64,000 bases of DNA, from positions 115,133 through 179,132 of the forward strand of contig NZ_WBXM01000009.1 of NCBI RefSeq assembly GCF_033042135.1, written 5' to 3'. This document shows positions 8,424 through 17,089 of the stretch, piece by piece. Position numbers and translations under genes: made by a program. The number at the start of each line of letters is the position of its first letter. Within the stretch, counting starts at the first letter, position 1. The notes beneath the pieces were generated by a model. That model made no database searches. It worked only from the letters and a program-made list of their open reading frames with translations, and had not been told where the DNA came from. The stretch is from Haloechinothrix sp033042135. Lineage in GTDB: Bacteria; Actinomycetota; Actinomycetes; Mycobacteriales; Pseudonocardiaceae.

Positions 8424-9074
8424 ATGAGCACCGATGTCGGTAGCACGCCCGGCCGGAGACGCACCCAGGAGGAGCGTAGCGCCACGACGCGGCGCGCGTT
8501 GCTGGAGGCCACGATCGACTGCCTGGTCGAGGAGGGCTACGCGAACCTGACCACCACGAAGGTGGCTGCAAGGGCGCGGGTCTCCCGTGGTGCGCAGGTG
8601 CATCACTTCCCCACCAAAGCCACGCTGGTCACCGAGGCGGTGCAGTACCTGATCGGACAGGTCAGCCAGTCGCTGTTCAGCGAGGTCGGCCAGTTACCCG
8701 CAGGCCAGGAGCGAGCGGGCCGAGCGCTGGACATGCTCTGGCAGACCTTCCGGGGCAGGCTGTTCCAGGCGGCGTTGCAGCTGTCGATGGCTGGACCGGC
8801 CGATGCCGAGATCGAGCAGAAGCTGACGGTGCTCAACCAGGTCACCGCCGATCTGATCCGCGGCTCGGTCCCGCTGCTGTTTCCCGAGGAAGCCAGCCAC
8901 CCCGATTTCGAGGACGCCCTCTACACCGCCATCAACACCATGACCGGCCTGGCGCTGAGCCAGCGGGTGGCCAAGGTCAGCGACGCGGAGATCGACGCCC
9001 GCTGGCGCCGTACCAAGGCGCAGCTCCTCAAGCTCATCGAACCCCGCGAGGCCTCCACCGGTCTGTCCGAGTAG
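8424..9074 (+). CDS. TetR/AcrR family transcriptional regulator
   Basis: 216 aa from the ATG at 8424 (MSTDVGSTPGRRRTQEERSA). The HTH is at about residues 38-60 (NLTTTKVAARARVSRGAQVHHF). The C-terminal domain resembles TetR proteins that bind hydrophobic ligands, but no ligand can be named. A perfect 14-bp palindrome lies just upstream and suggests autoregulation. The next gene (DUF445) begins 4 bases after the stop, so the two form a transcription unit. Confidence 0.88.
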   Translation: MSTDVGSTPGRRRTQEERSATTRRALLEATIDCLVEEGYANLTTTKVAARARVSRGAQVHHFPTKATLVTEAVQYLIGQVSQSLFSEVGQLPAGQERAGRALDMLWQTFRGRLFQAALQLSMAGPADAEIEQKLTVLNQVTADLIRGSVPLLFPEEASHPDFEDALYTAINTMTGLALSQRVAKVSDAEIDARWRRTKAQLLKLIEPREASTGLSE

Positions 9075-9078
9075 CGGC

Positions 9079-10350
9079 GTGGACGCCTCAGGGGTCGTCG
9101 GCGCCATCGTTGCCGACCTGGTCGAGTACTGGTGGGTGTACGCGGCGATACCGCTGATGGCGGCCATCATCGGGTACCTGACGAAGCTGCTCGCGGTAAG
9201 GATGCTCTTCGAACCGCTGGAGTTCCGTGGTATCCGCCCCGTGTTCGGCTGGCAAGGCATGATTCCCGCCCGCGCGGGCAAGATGGCCGCCATCGCCTAC
9301 GACACCATGACGTCCGGGTTGATCGACATCCAGGAGCTGATGAGCCGTATCGACCCGGACGAGCTGGTCGCCGAGCTGGACGGGCCGGTGAAGGAGGTTG
9401 TCGAGGACCTGGCACGGACGTTGCTCGCCGAGTACCGGCCCGGGCTGTACGAGGCGCTGCCCGAGCAGGTCCGGGTGCTGCTCATCAGGCGGTTGCAGGC
9501 CGAGGCGCCGCAGGTGGTCCGGCAGCTGGCTCGCGAGGTTACCAGCGATGTCCACGCCGTGATCGACGTGCGCCACATGGTGGTGTCCAACCTGGTCAGG
9601 GACAAGGAGCTGCTGAACCGTCTCATCCGCGACGTCGCCCAGCCGGAACTGCGGTTCATCGTCCGTTCGGGTATCTATTTCGGGGCGGCGATCGGCGTGA
9701 TCCAGGCGGTGGCCTGGGGGCTGACCAAGAGCCCGCTCGTCATGCCGATCTTCGGCTTCATCACCGGCTGGGTAACCGACTACCTCGCGCTGAACATGCT
9801 GTTCCTGCCCCGTGAGGAGAAACAGTTCCTCGGCATCCGGCTGCAGGGCAAGTTCCAGCGACGTCGCAGCGAGGTGGGAGCGCGTTACGGCGACCTGATC
9901 GCCAAGGAGATCCTCACCCCGCGCAACCTGCTGGAGGGCATGCTCACCGGCCCGAAGTCGGATCGGCTCGTCGCGCTGGTACAGCGCGAGGTGCGGCGCG
10001 CCATCGACGCGCGGGCGGGCCTGGCCAAGCCGCTGGTGGTGCTGGCCGTCGGCGGGCAACGCTTCCGGGAGCTCGAACGTGACGCGGTGGCGCACGTGAT
10101 GGCCACCGCACCGCGCACGGTCGAGAGCATGTTCGGCTACACCGAGGAAGCCCTCGACGTGCGCAACACGATCAGCGAGCGGATGGAGCTGCTCTCCGCC
10201 GAGCAGTTCGAGCAGATCATCCGGCCCGCGTTCAAGGAGGACGAACGCACAGCAGTCATGGTCGGGGCGGTGCTGGGCGGGATCATCGGCGAGATGCAGG
10301 CGCTGGCGCTGATCTACCTCCCGATGGCGCTGGGTGTGCTCGCCGTGTGA
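9079..10350 (+). CDS. DUF445 family membrane protein
   Basis: 423 aa from a GTG start. Hydrophobic segments lie at the N-terminus (about 18-38), the middle (about 200-240, including GFITGWVTDYLALNMLF) and the C-terminus (VGAVLGGIIGEMQALALIYL). The repeated signature G-x-x-T-x-x-L-A-x-x-M-L-F (GYLTKLLAVRMLFEP and GWVTDYLALNMLFLP) is the DUF445/YheB hallmark. The protein is a predicted inner-membrane protein of unknown function. It is encoded 4 bases after the TetR gene and is probably controlled by it. Confidence 0.85.
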   Translation: MDASGVVGAIVADLVEYWWVYAAIPLMAAIIGYLTKLLAVRMLFEPLEFRGIRPVFGWQGMIPARAGKMAAIAYDTMTSGLIDIQELMSRIDPDELVAELDGPVKEVVEDLARTLLAEYRPGLYEALPEQVRVLLIRRLQAEAPQVVRQLAREVTSDVHAVIDVRHMVVSNLVRDKELLNRLIRDVAQPELRFIVRSGIYFGAAIGVIQAVAWGLTKSPLVMPIFGFITGWVTDYLALNMLFLPREEKQFLGIRLQGKFQRRRSEVGARYGDLIAKEILTPRNLLEGMLTGPKSDRLVALVQREVRRAIDARAGLAKPLVVLAVGGQRFRELERDAVAHVMATAPRTVESMFGYTEEALDVRNTISERMELLSAEQFEQIIRPAFKEDERTAVMVGAVLGGIIGEMQALALIYLPMALGVLAV

Positions 10351-10430
10351 ACCCGTTCCGGGTCGCACGAGCGAGTGACGGCACGTGACCTGCACAACGC
10401 CCATCCAGTGTGCTGAACGTGACACCCCCC

Positions 10431-10458
10431 TTGGCACTCTCACCCGAACGGGTAGGAT
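10431..10458 (+). promoter_or_regulatory. Probable sigma70-type promoter
   Basis: TTGGCA (10431-10436) and TAGGAT (10453-10458) are separated by 16 bases. They are followed ~95 bases later by the ATG of the Ser/Gly-rich anchored protein, which implies an untranslated leader of ~90 bases. Confidence 0.45.
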
Positions 10459-10553
10459 GTACGCCCAGTATCGCTCAGCAAGATCACGATCCGCGATTGC
10501 TAGCGCCAGATGGGGTCCCTGGTGCGCCGCGAGGCGAGAGGGTCACGGGAACG

Positions 10554-11435
10554 ATGAACACAGCACGGAACCGGCGCAAGGCAGACGGCAGACACACGGT
10601 CGCCGACCTCATGTCGCGCGAGGGCATCACCGCCCCCGCACGCACGGGCACGGAACGGCCCGGCTACCAGGAGACCACCGCGCTCCCGGTAGCCGAGCTG
10701 CTGCGTAGGGAGGGCGTAGCCCCGCAGCGTGAGACCGCCGCACCGGCGCGGCCGGACGCCGCCACGCCGTCGTGGGGCGCGATCGCCACGCAGGCCACGG
10801 CTGCGGCAACCGCGGCACGACTTCCCGATCCGGACGAGCCACAGGACAGCAAGGCACCCCGCAGGGGCGCCGCCGTCGGTAGCGCTGCCGTGCTGTGCGG
10901 GCTGACGCTGGCGGGCCTTGTCGCGCTGAAGCCGACGACGGCGCTATCGCCGGAGTCGACCGACAGCAGGGCGGCCAGCTCCTCCGACTCGGCGGATCAG
11001 CAGCACCCCGGCATCCTCGAGCCACGCGGAGGTGACACCGTGACGCCGACGGCGGCACAGGTGAGTACGACGACCACGGGCAGCAGCGGTTCACCCGGCA
11101 CGCAGGGTACGGCCGAGCCTCAGGGGACCCAGAACGCCGGCACCGGCCAGGCCACGGCAGGCGGCGGCGAGGCCTCCGGGAGCAGCGGCTCGACCGGCGG
11201 CTCCGCCAGCGGTTCCACCGGCGACACTCAGCAGCGCAGTTCCAGCGACGGCGGCTCCGGGTCGGACGGCAGCAGCACGGGCAGCACGGGCAGCACGGGC
11301 AGCACGGACTCCGACGGCAGCAAGGACGGTGGCGGGACCGACGAGCAGGAGAAGGAATCCGGCTCGCTACTCGACCCGGTCGAGGGAACGGTCTCCGGCC
11401 TGCTGGACACTGCCGGCTCGCTACTCGGACGCTGA
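10554..11435 (+). CDS. Single-pass membrane protein with Ser/Gly/Thr-rich extracellular tail, unknown function
   Basis: 293 aa from the ATG at 10554. The cytoplasmic part (about residues 1-105) holds two similar short motifs: TVADLMSREGITAP and PVAELLRREGVAPQ. One transmembrane helix follows (about 107-127, AAVGSAAVLCGLTLAGLVAL). The outer tail of about 165 residues is low complexity (Ser, Gly, Thr, Gln, Asp), including an STG repeat from four 9-base DNA units at 11274-11307. The tail ends with LLDPVEGTVSGLLDTAGSLLG. The paired [TP]VA[DE]LxxREG motifs recur in actinobacterial membrane proteins of unknown role. Transcription probably starts at the promoter near 10431. Confidence 0.75.
   Translation: MNTARNRRKADGRHTVADLMSREGITAPARTGTERPGYQETTALPVAELLRREGVAPQRETAAPARPDAATPSWGAIATQATAAATAARLPDPDEPQDSKAPRRGAAVGSAAVLCGLTLAGLVALKPTTALSPESTDSRAASSSDSADQQHPGILEPRGGDTVTPTAAQVSTTTTGSSGSPGTQGTAEPQGTQNAGTGQATAGGGEASGSSGSTGGSASGSTGDTQQRSSSDGGSGSDGSSTGSTGSTGSTDSDGSKDGGGTDEQEKESGSLLDPVEGTVSGLLDTAGSLLGR
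11274..11307 (+). repeat. Tandem 9-bp repeat inside the Ser/Gly-rich tail gene
   Basis: The unit AGCACGGGC occurs about 3.8 times without interruption and encodes Ser-Thr-Gly repeats. Changes in copy number would stay in frame. Confidence 0.85.
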
Positions 11436-11441
11436 GGCCCG

Positions 11442-11468
11442 CCCGCCCGTACCGTCGGGCGGGGTCTT
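11442..11468 (+). terminator. Intrinsic-type terminator after the anchored-protein gene
   Basis: CCCGCCCG (11442-11449) pairs perfectly with CGGGCGGG (11456-11463) across a 6-base loop, followed by GTCTT. It lies 7 bases past the stop codon. The T-run is weak, as usual in high-GC actinobacteria. Confidence 0.6.
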
Positions 11469-11529
11469 CCTGCCATCAGCCTGCTGGACCAGCGTCGCTG
11501 GTGGTTCGCTGGACACCGTGTGCCCAGCG

Positions 11530-12990
11530 TCAGGCCGCCTCGCGATAGTCGGCCGGATCGAAGGTGCCCACGCGCCTGCGTAGCGCGCCGGTGGACCACG
11601 GCCAGTTGAAGCTGTTCCTACCGTTGACATCGAGGTAGTAGCTAGAGCAGCCGCCCGAGTTGTAGACGGTGCCTTGTAGCGCGCGCTGAACCTCGTCGTT
11701 GAAGGTGTCCTGCACCTCGCGGCGGACATCCACCGAGGACCAGCCATGCGCCAGGACCCGGTGTATCGCGTCCATGGTGAGGTCGAGCTGCGATTCCAGG
11801 ACCGAGAACGCCGAGGAATGGCCGGTGCCCAGGCTGGGCCCCAACAGCAGGAACGCGTTCGGGAAGCCGCTGACCATGGTGCCGAGGTAAGCCTGCGGGC
11901 TGCCCTGCCAGTGATCGGCGAGGCTGCGCCCCTGCCCGTCGAGCACCTTGCTCGCGACCGGCATGTCGAGGATCCGGAATCCGGTAGCGAAGATGAGAAC
12001 GTCCACATCGGCCCGCGATCCGTCGGCCCCGACCACGGTGTTGCCGTCGATCTCACGCAGCGCCGTCGGGTGCACCTGCACGTTCGGTCGTGTCAGCGCG
12101 GGATAGTAGTTGTTGGACAGCAACATGCGCTTGCAGCCGAGCGTGTAGTCAGGGGTCAGCGCCTCCCGCAGCCCGCGATCGCGTACCGCGAGACGCAGGT
12201 GCAACCTCCCGATACGCTGCACCTGGCGCAGGATCCACGGGCGCCGGAAGCCGATGCCCAGTGCCTCCATGGCCAGGTACTCCACCAGGCGGAGCGCCCG
12301 TTGCGTGGCGGGAACGTTGCGCAGCAGCCATCGCTCGGCACGGGTCACGTAGTGATCGGGTTTCGGCAGCACCCACTGGGCGGTGCGCTGAAACAGGTGC
12401 AGGCTGCTCACCTGTGGTTGGATTTCCGGTACGAACTGGACGGCGGACGCTCCGGTGCCGACGACGGCCACTCGCTTGCCGCGCAGATCCACGTCGTGGT
12501 GCCAGCGAGAGGAATGGAACACCTCGCCGGGAAAGTCCGCGAGGCCAGGCAGCTCGGGGATCCGCGGTTCGTGCCACGGACCCGCACCCGCAATGAGGAT
12601 CCGCGCGTGGAACGTCCCCACGGTGGTGGTGACCTCCCAGCGCGCGCGGGATGGCCGCCACCGGGCCTCAGTGACCTCGGTACCGAACCGCATGTAGCGG
12701 GGCACGCCGTGCCGCTCGGCCACGTCGCGCAGGTAGGCGCGGATCTCCGGCTGCGTGACGAACACCCTCGTCCACTCCGGATTCGGCGCGAAGGAGTAGG
12801 AGTACAACGCGGACGGTACGTCGCAGGCGCACCCGGGGTAGGTGTTGTCCCGCCAGGTGCCGCCCAGCTCCCCCGCCTTCTCCAGCACCACGAAGTCCGT
12901 GATGCCGCCCCGCAACAGCCGGACGGCCGCACCGATCCCGGACGCCCCCGCGCCCACCACGAGGACGTCGACCTCGCGAACTGATGCCAT
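11530..12990 (-). CDS. Flavin-containing (Baeyer-Villiger-type) monooxygenase
   Basis: 486 aa. The ATG at 12990 has GAGGAGAG 5 bases upstream. An FAD-binding Rossmann motif GAGASG is at residues 13-18, and GTWRDNTYPGCACDVPS follows, as in BVMOs. The BVMO fingerprint FxGxxxHxxxW is present exactly (FPGEVFHSSRW, about 153-163). A second nucleotide motif GTGASA (about 178-183) binds NADPH. It should insert one oxygen atom into a ketone or oxidise a heteroatom; the substrate is unknown. It is divergent from the CoA-binding protein gene at 13076, with 85 bases between. The longer open frame upstream is not used. Confidence 0.9.
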   Translation of the reverse strand: MASVREVDVLVVGAGASGIGAAVRLLRGGITDFVVLEKAGELGGTWRDNTYPGCACDVPSALYSYSFAPNPEWTRVFVTQPEIRAYLRDVAERHGVPRYMRFGTEVTEARWRPSRARWEVTTTVGTFHARILIAGAGPWHEPRIPELPGLADFPGEVFHSSRWHHDVDLRGKRVAVVGTGASAVQFVPEIQPQVSSLHLFQRTAQWVLPKPDHYVTRAERWLLRNVPATQRALRLVEYLAMEALGIGFRRPWILRQVQRIGRLHLRLAVRDRGLREALTPDYTLGCKRMLLSNNYYPALTRPNVQVHPTALREIDGNTVVGADGSRADVDVLIFATGFRILDMPVASKVLDGQGRSLADHWQGSPQAYLGTMVSGFPNAFLLLGPSLGTGHSSAFSVLESQLDLTMDAIHRVLAHGWSSVDVRREVQDTFNDEVQRALQGTVYNSGGCSSYYLDVNGRNSFNWPWSTGALRRRVGTFDPADYREAA

Positions 12991-13075
12991 CAGCTCTCCT
13001 CGAATCTCCCGCACTCGGCCGCGGGAATTTTCGGATACCGTTAGTATTTGAATTCCAACGTTAGCAGGACTGGCG

Positions 13076-13543
13076 GTGGCAGGCAACTCCGGCGACTGGC
13101 AACCTTGGGGCGTGTCCGAAACCAGCGAACCGTGGGCGGATCCGGAGAGCATCCGCTCGATCCTGACCGGCTGCCACACCTGGGCCATCGTCGGCCTCGG
13201 GGACAACCCCGACCGTCCCGCCCACAGCGTGGCGCGTTTCCTGCAGCGACACGGCAAGCGCATCGTGCCCGTGCACCCGGACGCGCCGACGGTGCACGGC
13301 GAGCAGGGGTACACCGAGCTCGCCGAGGTCCCGTTCGCGGTGGATTGCGTGGATGTGTTCCGCCGGTCCCAAGCAGCGGGCGCGTTCGCGGACGAGGCGG
13401 CACGTATCGGCGCTAAGGCCGTGTGGTTCCAGCTCGACGTGCTCGACGAGGCGGCCTTCCGGCGGGCGAGGGATGCCGGTCTGGAGATGGTGATGGACCG
13501 CTGCCCGGCGATCGAATGGCCACGCTACGGACCGGAAGTATGA
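13076..13543 (+). CDS. CoA-binding domain protein (YccU-like)
   Basis: 155 aa. The CoA-binding Rossmann-like fold begins about residue 23 (SIRSILTGCHTWAIVGLGDN) and runs to the end (MVMDRCPAIEWPRYG). The C-terminal D-R-C-x-A-I-E is the usual ending of this small family. Its biochemical role is not established in general. The start is uncertain: GTG at 13076, with a weak AGGA upstream, or an in-frame GTG at 13112. Confidence 0.82.
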   Translation: MAGNSGDWQPWGVSETSEPWADPESIRSILTGCHTWAIVGLGDNPDRPAHSVARFLQRHGKRIVPVHPDAPTVHGEQGYTELAEVPFAVDCVDVFRRSQAAGAFADEAARIGAKAVWFQLDVLDEAAFRRARDAGLEMVMDRCPAIEWPRYGPEV

Positions 13544-13622
13544 AATCCCGCCTTTCCGGTGACATTATTGGACAGCATTTCCCTTGATCTTGCTCTCGCG
13601 TGAATCTGTCACCTCTGCCGCA

Positions 13623-13628
13623 TAGAAT
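13623..13628 (+). promoter_or_regulatory. -10 box for a probably leaderless transcript
   Basis: TAGAAT ends 6 bases before the GTG at 13635. The spacing puts transcription start at or next to the start codon, and no ribosome-binding site is visible. No clear -35 was seen. Confidence 0.4.
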
Positions 13629-13634
13629 AGCGCC

Positions 13635-14795
13635 GTGACCCATTCCATCGATGACACGTTCGACCCCACTGCAGATCCCGGCGGCGACGGCTGGGGGATC
13701 GAGGAGCTGCTGTCGGTCGACACTTCCGGCATGTCCGCCGGTGAAGCGCTGGCGTTCGCCGAGGCCATCGGGCAAATGCAAGCGATGCTGCACGCCCAAC
13801 GCCTCCGGGCATGCAGGCGCTACCGCGTGGCCACCGGTCACGACGAATGGGCGCACGACGCCCTCGCCGCTCGATTGAAAACGAGCATTCATCGGGCCGG
13901 TACGGAAATGGCCCTCGCCGACGATCTGATCGAGCGGTTGCCACGCACCCTGGCGGCCATGGATGAGGGTCGGCTGGACGACTATCGGGCCAGGCAGATC
14001 GCCGAGGCCGCCGAGCCGCTCGACGGTGACCAGTGCGCCGAACTGGAGGACCGGCTGTTTCCCGCTGCCACTGACCAGCCACCACAGCGGCTCCGGCAGC
14101 GCGCCCGCCGCGCGGTCGCCGCGATCGACCCGGACGCGGCCACGACACGCGCACGGCGAGCACGCGGCTCCCGCCGGGTCGAGCTGGATCATGGCGAGGA
14201 CGGGGTCTCGTGGCTCAACCTCTGCCTGCCCAGCGAGGTCGCCGCAGCGGCGTTCGATCGCATCGACTCGCTGGCCCGGCAGGCCAACTCCGACGGTGAC
14301 GTCCGCACCCTCGATCAGATGCGCGCCGACGTCGCGGCCGAGCTGCTGCTGGGAACCAACCAGCAGGCGATGCATGCCCAGGTGTACGTCACCGCGGGCG
14401 CGAGCACCCTGCTCGGGCTGGATGAGCTCCCCGGCGAGCTACGCGGATGCGGCCCCTTGCCCGCGGAGCGGGTGCGGGAACTGGCTTACGACCTCAAGGC
14501 CACCTGGTCCGGACTACTCACCGACGACACGGGGCAGCCTGCGGCGCTGGCACGCGACCGGTACCGCTTCACCGGCAGGCTCGCCGAGTTCGTCAGGCTA
14601 CGCGACGAGACGTGCCGACACCCGGCCTGCCACAAACCGGCCCACCGTTGCGACATCGACCACCGCGTGCCCTACCCCCACGGCCCCACCACTGCGGCGA
14701 ACGCGCAGGTCCTCTGCCGACGCCACCACCGGCAGAAACACAGCTCCCCCACCCCGCCCACCGGCCAGCCCGAGGACGATCCGCCACCGTTCTGA
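13635..14795 (+). CDS. DUF222 / HNH endonuclease domain protein (13E12-repeat type)
   Basis: 386 aa. An N-terminal DUF222 region (about 20-300) is followed by an HNH nuclease motif near the C-terminus: C-R-H-P-A-C-H, then CDIDHRVPYPHGPTT, then CRRHHRQKH (about 325-372). Such proteins are highly repeated in actinobacterial genomes and often linked to mobile DNA. A role as a nuclease is inferred from the HNH residues. A TAGAAT box at 13623-13628 lies only 6 bases before the GTG start, so the transcript is probably leaderless. The gene ends 9 bases from the convergent decarboxylase gene. Confidence 0.87.
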   Translation: MTHSIDDTFDPTADPGGDGWGIEELLSVDTSGMSAGEALAFAEAIGQMQAMLHAQRLRACRRYRVATGHDEWAHDALAARLKTSIHRAGTEMALADDLIERLPRTLAAMDEGRLDDYRARQIAEAAEPLDGDQCAELEDRLFPAATDQPPQRLRQRARRAVAAIDPDAATTRARRARGSRRVELDHGEDGVSWLNLCLPSEVAAAAFDRIDSLARQANSDGDVRTLDQMRADVAAELLLGTNQQAMHAQVYVTAGASTLLGLDELPGELRGCGPLPAERVRELAYDLKATWSGLLTDDTGQPAALARDRYRFTGRLAEFVRLRDETCRHPACHKPAHRCDIDHRVPYPHGPTTAANAQVLCRRHHRQKHSSPTPPTGQPEDDPPPF

Positions 14796-14804
14796 GCGGC
14801 ACCC

Positions 14805-16166
14805 TCAATCTCGCGCGGCACGCAGCAGCGCCTCCGCCGCCCCGTCGGCGTGCGCGGTTGTGGTGGCGTGGTCGGAAACGCTGATGCGAATCGCCGCGCG
14901 ACCCTGCCAGGCCGTAGTGCCGAACCAGGTGCTGCCAGCTGCCTGTACCTGCTCGGCAGCTGCCCGGGTACGCTCGTCGTCGCCGATACGCACCAGCACC
15001 TGGTTGAGCACCACGTCGTTGAGCACCTCGACACGCGGATCGGCTGCCAGCGTGTCTGCGATGCGGCGGGCGTGGGCGCAGCATCGCTCCACGAGCGCGG
15101 CCACGCCGGTACGCCCGAGGCTACGCAGCGCGGCCCACAACGGGAACACCCGCGCCCGGCGGGAGCTCTCCGGGGACCAGTCGCTGCCGTCTCGAAAGGA
15201 GGTGCGTGTCAGGTACGGCGCGGTCAGCGCCATCGCCGAGCGGTGGCTCTCCGGGTGGGCGCAGAGCACGATGCCGCAGTCGTAGGGCACGTTGAGCCAC
15301 TTGTGCCCGTCCACCGCCCAGGAATCCGCCAGCTCCGCACCCTCGGTGAGGTGTTTCAAGCTCGGCGCGGCAGCCGCCCACAGCCCGAACGCACCGTCCA
15401 CATGCAACCACGCCCCACACTCGCGGACGTGCTCGGCGATCTCGCGCAGCGGATCCACCGCCCCGGTATTCACGTTGCCCGCCTGCGCGCACACGATCGT
15501 CGGTCCTCCGACCAGCGCCTCGCCCAGCGCATCGGGCCGCATCCGCCCCTGATCGTCGGCGGGCACCACCGTCACCCGCCGCTCGCCCAACCCGAGGAAC
15601 CGCAGCGCGCGATCGATAGTGGCGTGGCGACCGGCGCTGACCACGACCGTGACCTCCGGGGCGCCGAACAGGCCGTCCGCATCGACATCCCACCCCGCCT
15701 CGCGCAGCACGTGGTGCCTACCCGCGGCCAGACCAGCGAGATTGGCCAGCTGCGCGCCGCTGGTGAACCCGGCCGAACACCCGGCGGGCAACCCGAGCAG
15801 CTCGCACAGCCACCCACGGCAGACCTCCTCGGCCACCGCCGCAGCGGGCGACAGCGCGGAGAACGCCGGGTTCTGATCCCAGGCCGAGGTCAGCCAATCC
15901 GCGGCCATCGAGGCAGGCACCACACCGCCCTCCACGAAACCGAAGTACCGGCCCGCGTTGGTCACCACCAGACCCGGCTCGGCTGCGCGGGCGAGCGCCT
16001 CGACGACCTCTGTGGGATCGCTCGGGTTCTCCGGTAGCGGCCCGCCGAGGCCTTCGCGGAGCTCGGGAGCGGCTACCCGCCGGGCCACCGGCCGGTCCCG
16101 GCTACCCTCGAGGTAGCCGAACGCGAGGTCGGCGGCGCGCTGCAGCGCGGGACGTAGTTCGGTCAT
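14805..16166 (-). CDS. PLP-dependent decarboxylase (group II, aromatic-amino-acid-decarboxylase-like)
   Basis: 453 aa from the ATG at 16166 (MTELRPALQRAADLAFGYLE). It has the family core: HVDGA (about 255-259, Asp contacting the PLP ring nitrogen) and SWAVDGHKWLNVPYDCG with the PLP Lys at about 289. The upstream substrate region FGFVEGGVVPASMAADWLTS also fits. The length matches group II decarboxylases (~450-500 aa). Whether it decarboxylates an amino acid or acts as an aldehyde synthase cannot be told from sequence. It converges on the DUF222 gene and has no obvious operon partner. Confidence 0.85.
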   Translation of the reverse strand: MTELRPALQRAADLAFGYLEGSRDRPVARRVAAPELREGLGGPLPENPSDPTEVVEALARAAEPGLVVTNAGRYFGFVEGGVVPASMAADWLTSAWDQNPAFSALSPAAAVAEEVCRGWLCELLGLPAGCSAGFTSGAQLANLAGLAAGRHHVLREAGWDVDADGLFGAPEVTVVVSAGRHATIDRALRFLGLGERRVTVVPADDQGRMRPDALGEALVGGPTIVCAQAGNVNTGAVDPLREIAEHVRECGAWLHVDGAFGLWAAAAPSLKHLTEGAELADSWAVDGHKWLNVPYDCGIVLCAHPESHRSAMALTAPYLTRTSFRDGSDWSPESSRRARVFPLWAALRSLGRTGVAALVERCCAHARRIADTLAADPRVEVLNDVVLNQVLVRIGDDERTRAAAEQVQAAGSTWFGTTAWQGRAAIRISVSDHATTTAHADGAAEALLRAARD

Positions 16167-16295
16167 AGGACCGGAGTCTGGCACGCGCTGGACGTCGTAG
16201 GCGCAACAACGCTCGTGCTGGCGGAACACCAGGCGGCGGTGGCACGGTTGGAAGCCGGAAAAGAAGGCGAGAGGTGATCAGCTATAAAGTACGTC

Positions 16296-17069
16296 ATGAG
16301 CATGAGCACGTACCGCCGTTACGTAGCACTGGGAGACAGCCAAACCGAGGGCTTGTGGGACGGCGACGACGAGACCGGCCTGCGGGGCTGGGCCGACCGG
16401 CTGGCCGAGCAGCTGGCCGAGCTCAACCCGGACCTGCGCTACGCGAACCTGGCCGTGCGGGGCAAACTCGCCCATGAGGTGCGGGCGGAGCAGCTCGACG
16501 CCGCGCTCGCGCTCCAACCGGACCTGGCCACCGTGGTCGCCGGGATGAACGATCTCCTCCGCCCCGGATTCGACGCCGACGCCGTCGCGAGCGAGCTGGA
16601 GCAGATGTTCGCCGCGCTGACCGAGGCAGGCACGCGGGTGGCGACCCTCACCTTCCCGAACGTCGCGAAGATCGTGCCGATCGCCAGGCCGCTCACCCAT
16701 CGGGTGGTTTCGCTCAACGCCCGGATTCACGAGGCGGCCACCCGCCACGGTGTCGCCATCCTGGAAACCTTCCACCACTCGGTGACCACGGACCCGCGCA
16801 TCTGGAGCCCGGACCGGCTGCACGCCAACCCCCTCGGACACGAGCGGATCGCCGCAGGTATGGCGTACGCGCTCGACCTACCCGGCAGCAGCGAATCCTG
16901 GAGCGAACCGCTGCCGCCGCCCCCGCCGTCGGGAACCATGCACTCCACCAGGACCGAGCTGTGGTGGCTGGCCAGCTTCGTCGGACCGTGGATCGGCCGT
17001 CGCGTACGGGGGCGCTCCTCGGGTGACGGCCGCTCGCCCAAACGTCCGGATCTCGCCCCGGCACGCTGA
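16296..17069 (+). CDS. SGNH/GDSL-family hydrolase
   Basis: 257 aa. All catalytic blocks are visible: GDSQTEG with Ser at 15 (block I), NLAVRGK with the Gly (block II), GMND with Asn 85 (block III), and DRLHANPLGH with Asp 172 and His 175 (block V). There is no signal peptide, so it is a cytoplasmic esterase or lipase-like enzyme. The C-terminal ~60 residues are Pro-rich then basic (PLPPPPPSG, RRVRGRSSGDGRSPKR), an extension beyond the fold. Two in-frame ATGs (16296 and 16302) are possible starts. Confidence 0.88.
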   Translation: MSMSTYRRYVALGDSQTEGLWDGDDETGLRGWADRLAEQLAELNPDLRYANLAVRGKLAHEVRAEQLDAALALQPDLATVVAGMNDLLRPGFDADAVASELEQMFAALTEAGTRVATLTFPNVAKIVPIARPLTHRVVSLNARIHEAATRHGVAILETFHHSVTTDPRIWSPDRLHANPLGHERIAAGMAYALDLPGSSESWSEPLPPPPPSGTMHSTRTELWWLASFVGPWIGRRVRGRSSGDGRSPKRPDLAPAR

Positions 17070-17089
17070 TACCGGGTGCTGCCTGCCGG

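Noticed and set aside
10431..10440. TTGGCACTC, resembling the left half of a CIRCE (HrcA) operator
   Set aside because: No matching GAGTGC right half follows at the required spacing; it is better read as a -35 box.
11274..11307. Short tandem repeats considered as a CRISPR array
   Set aside because: The units are 9 bases without spacers and lie inside a coding region as Ser-Thr-Gly repeats.
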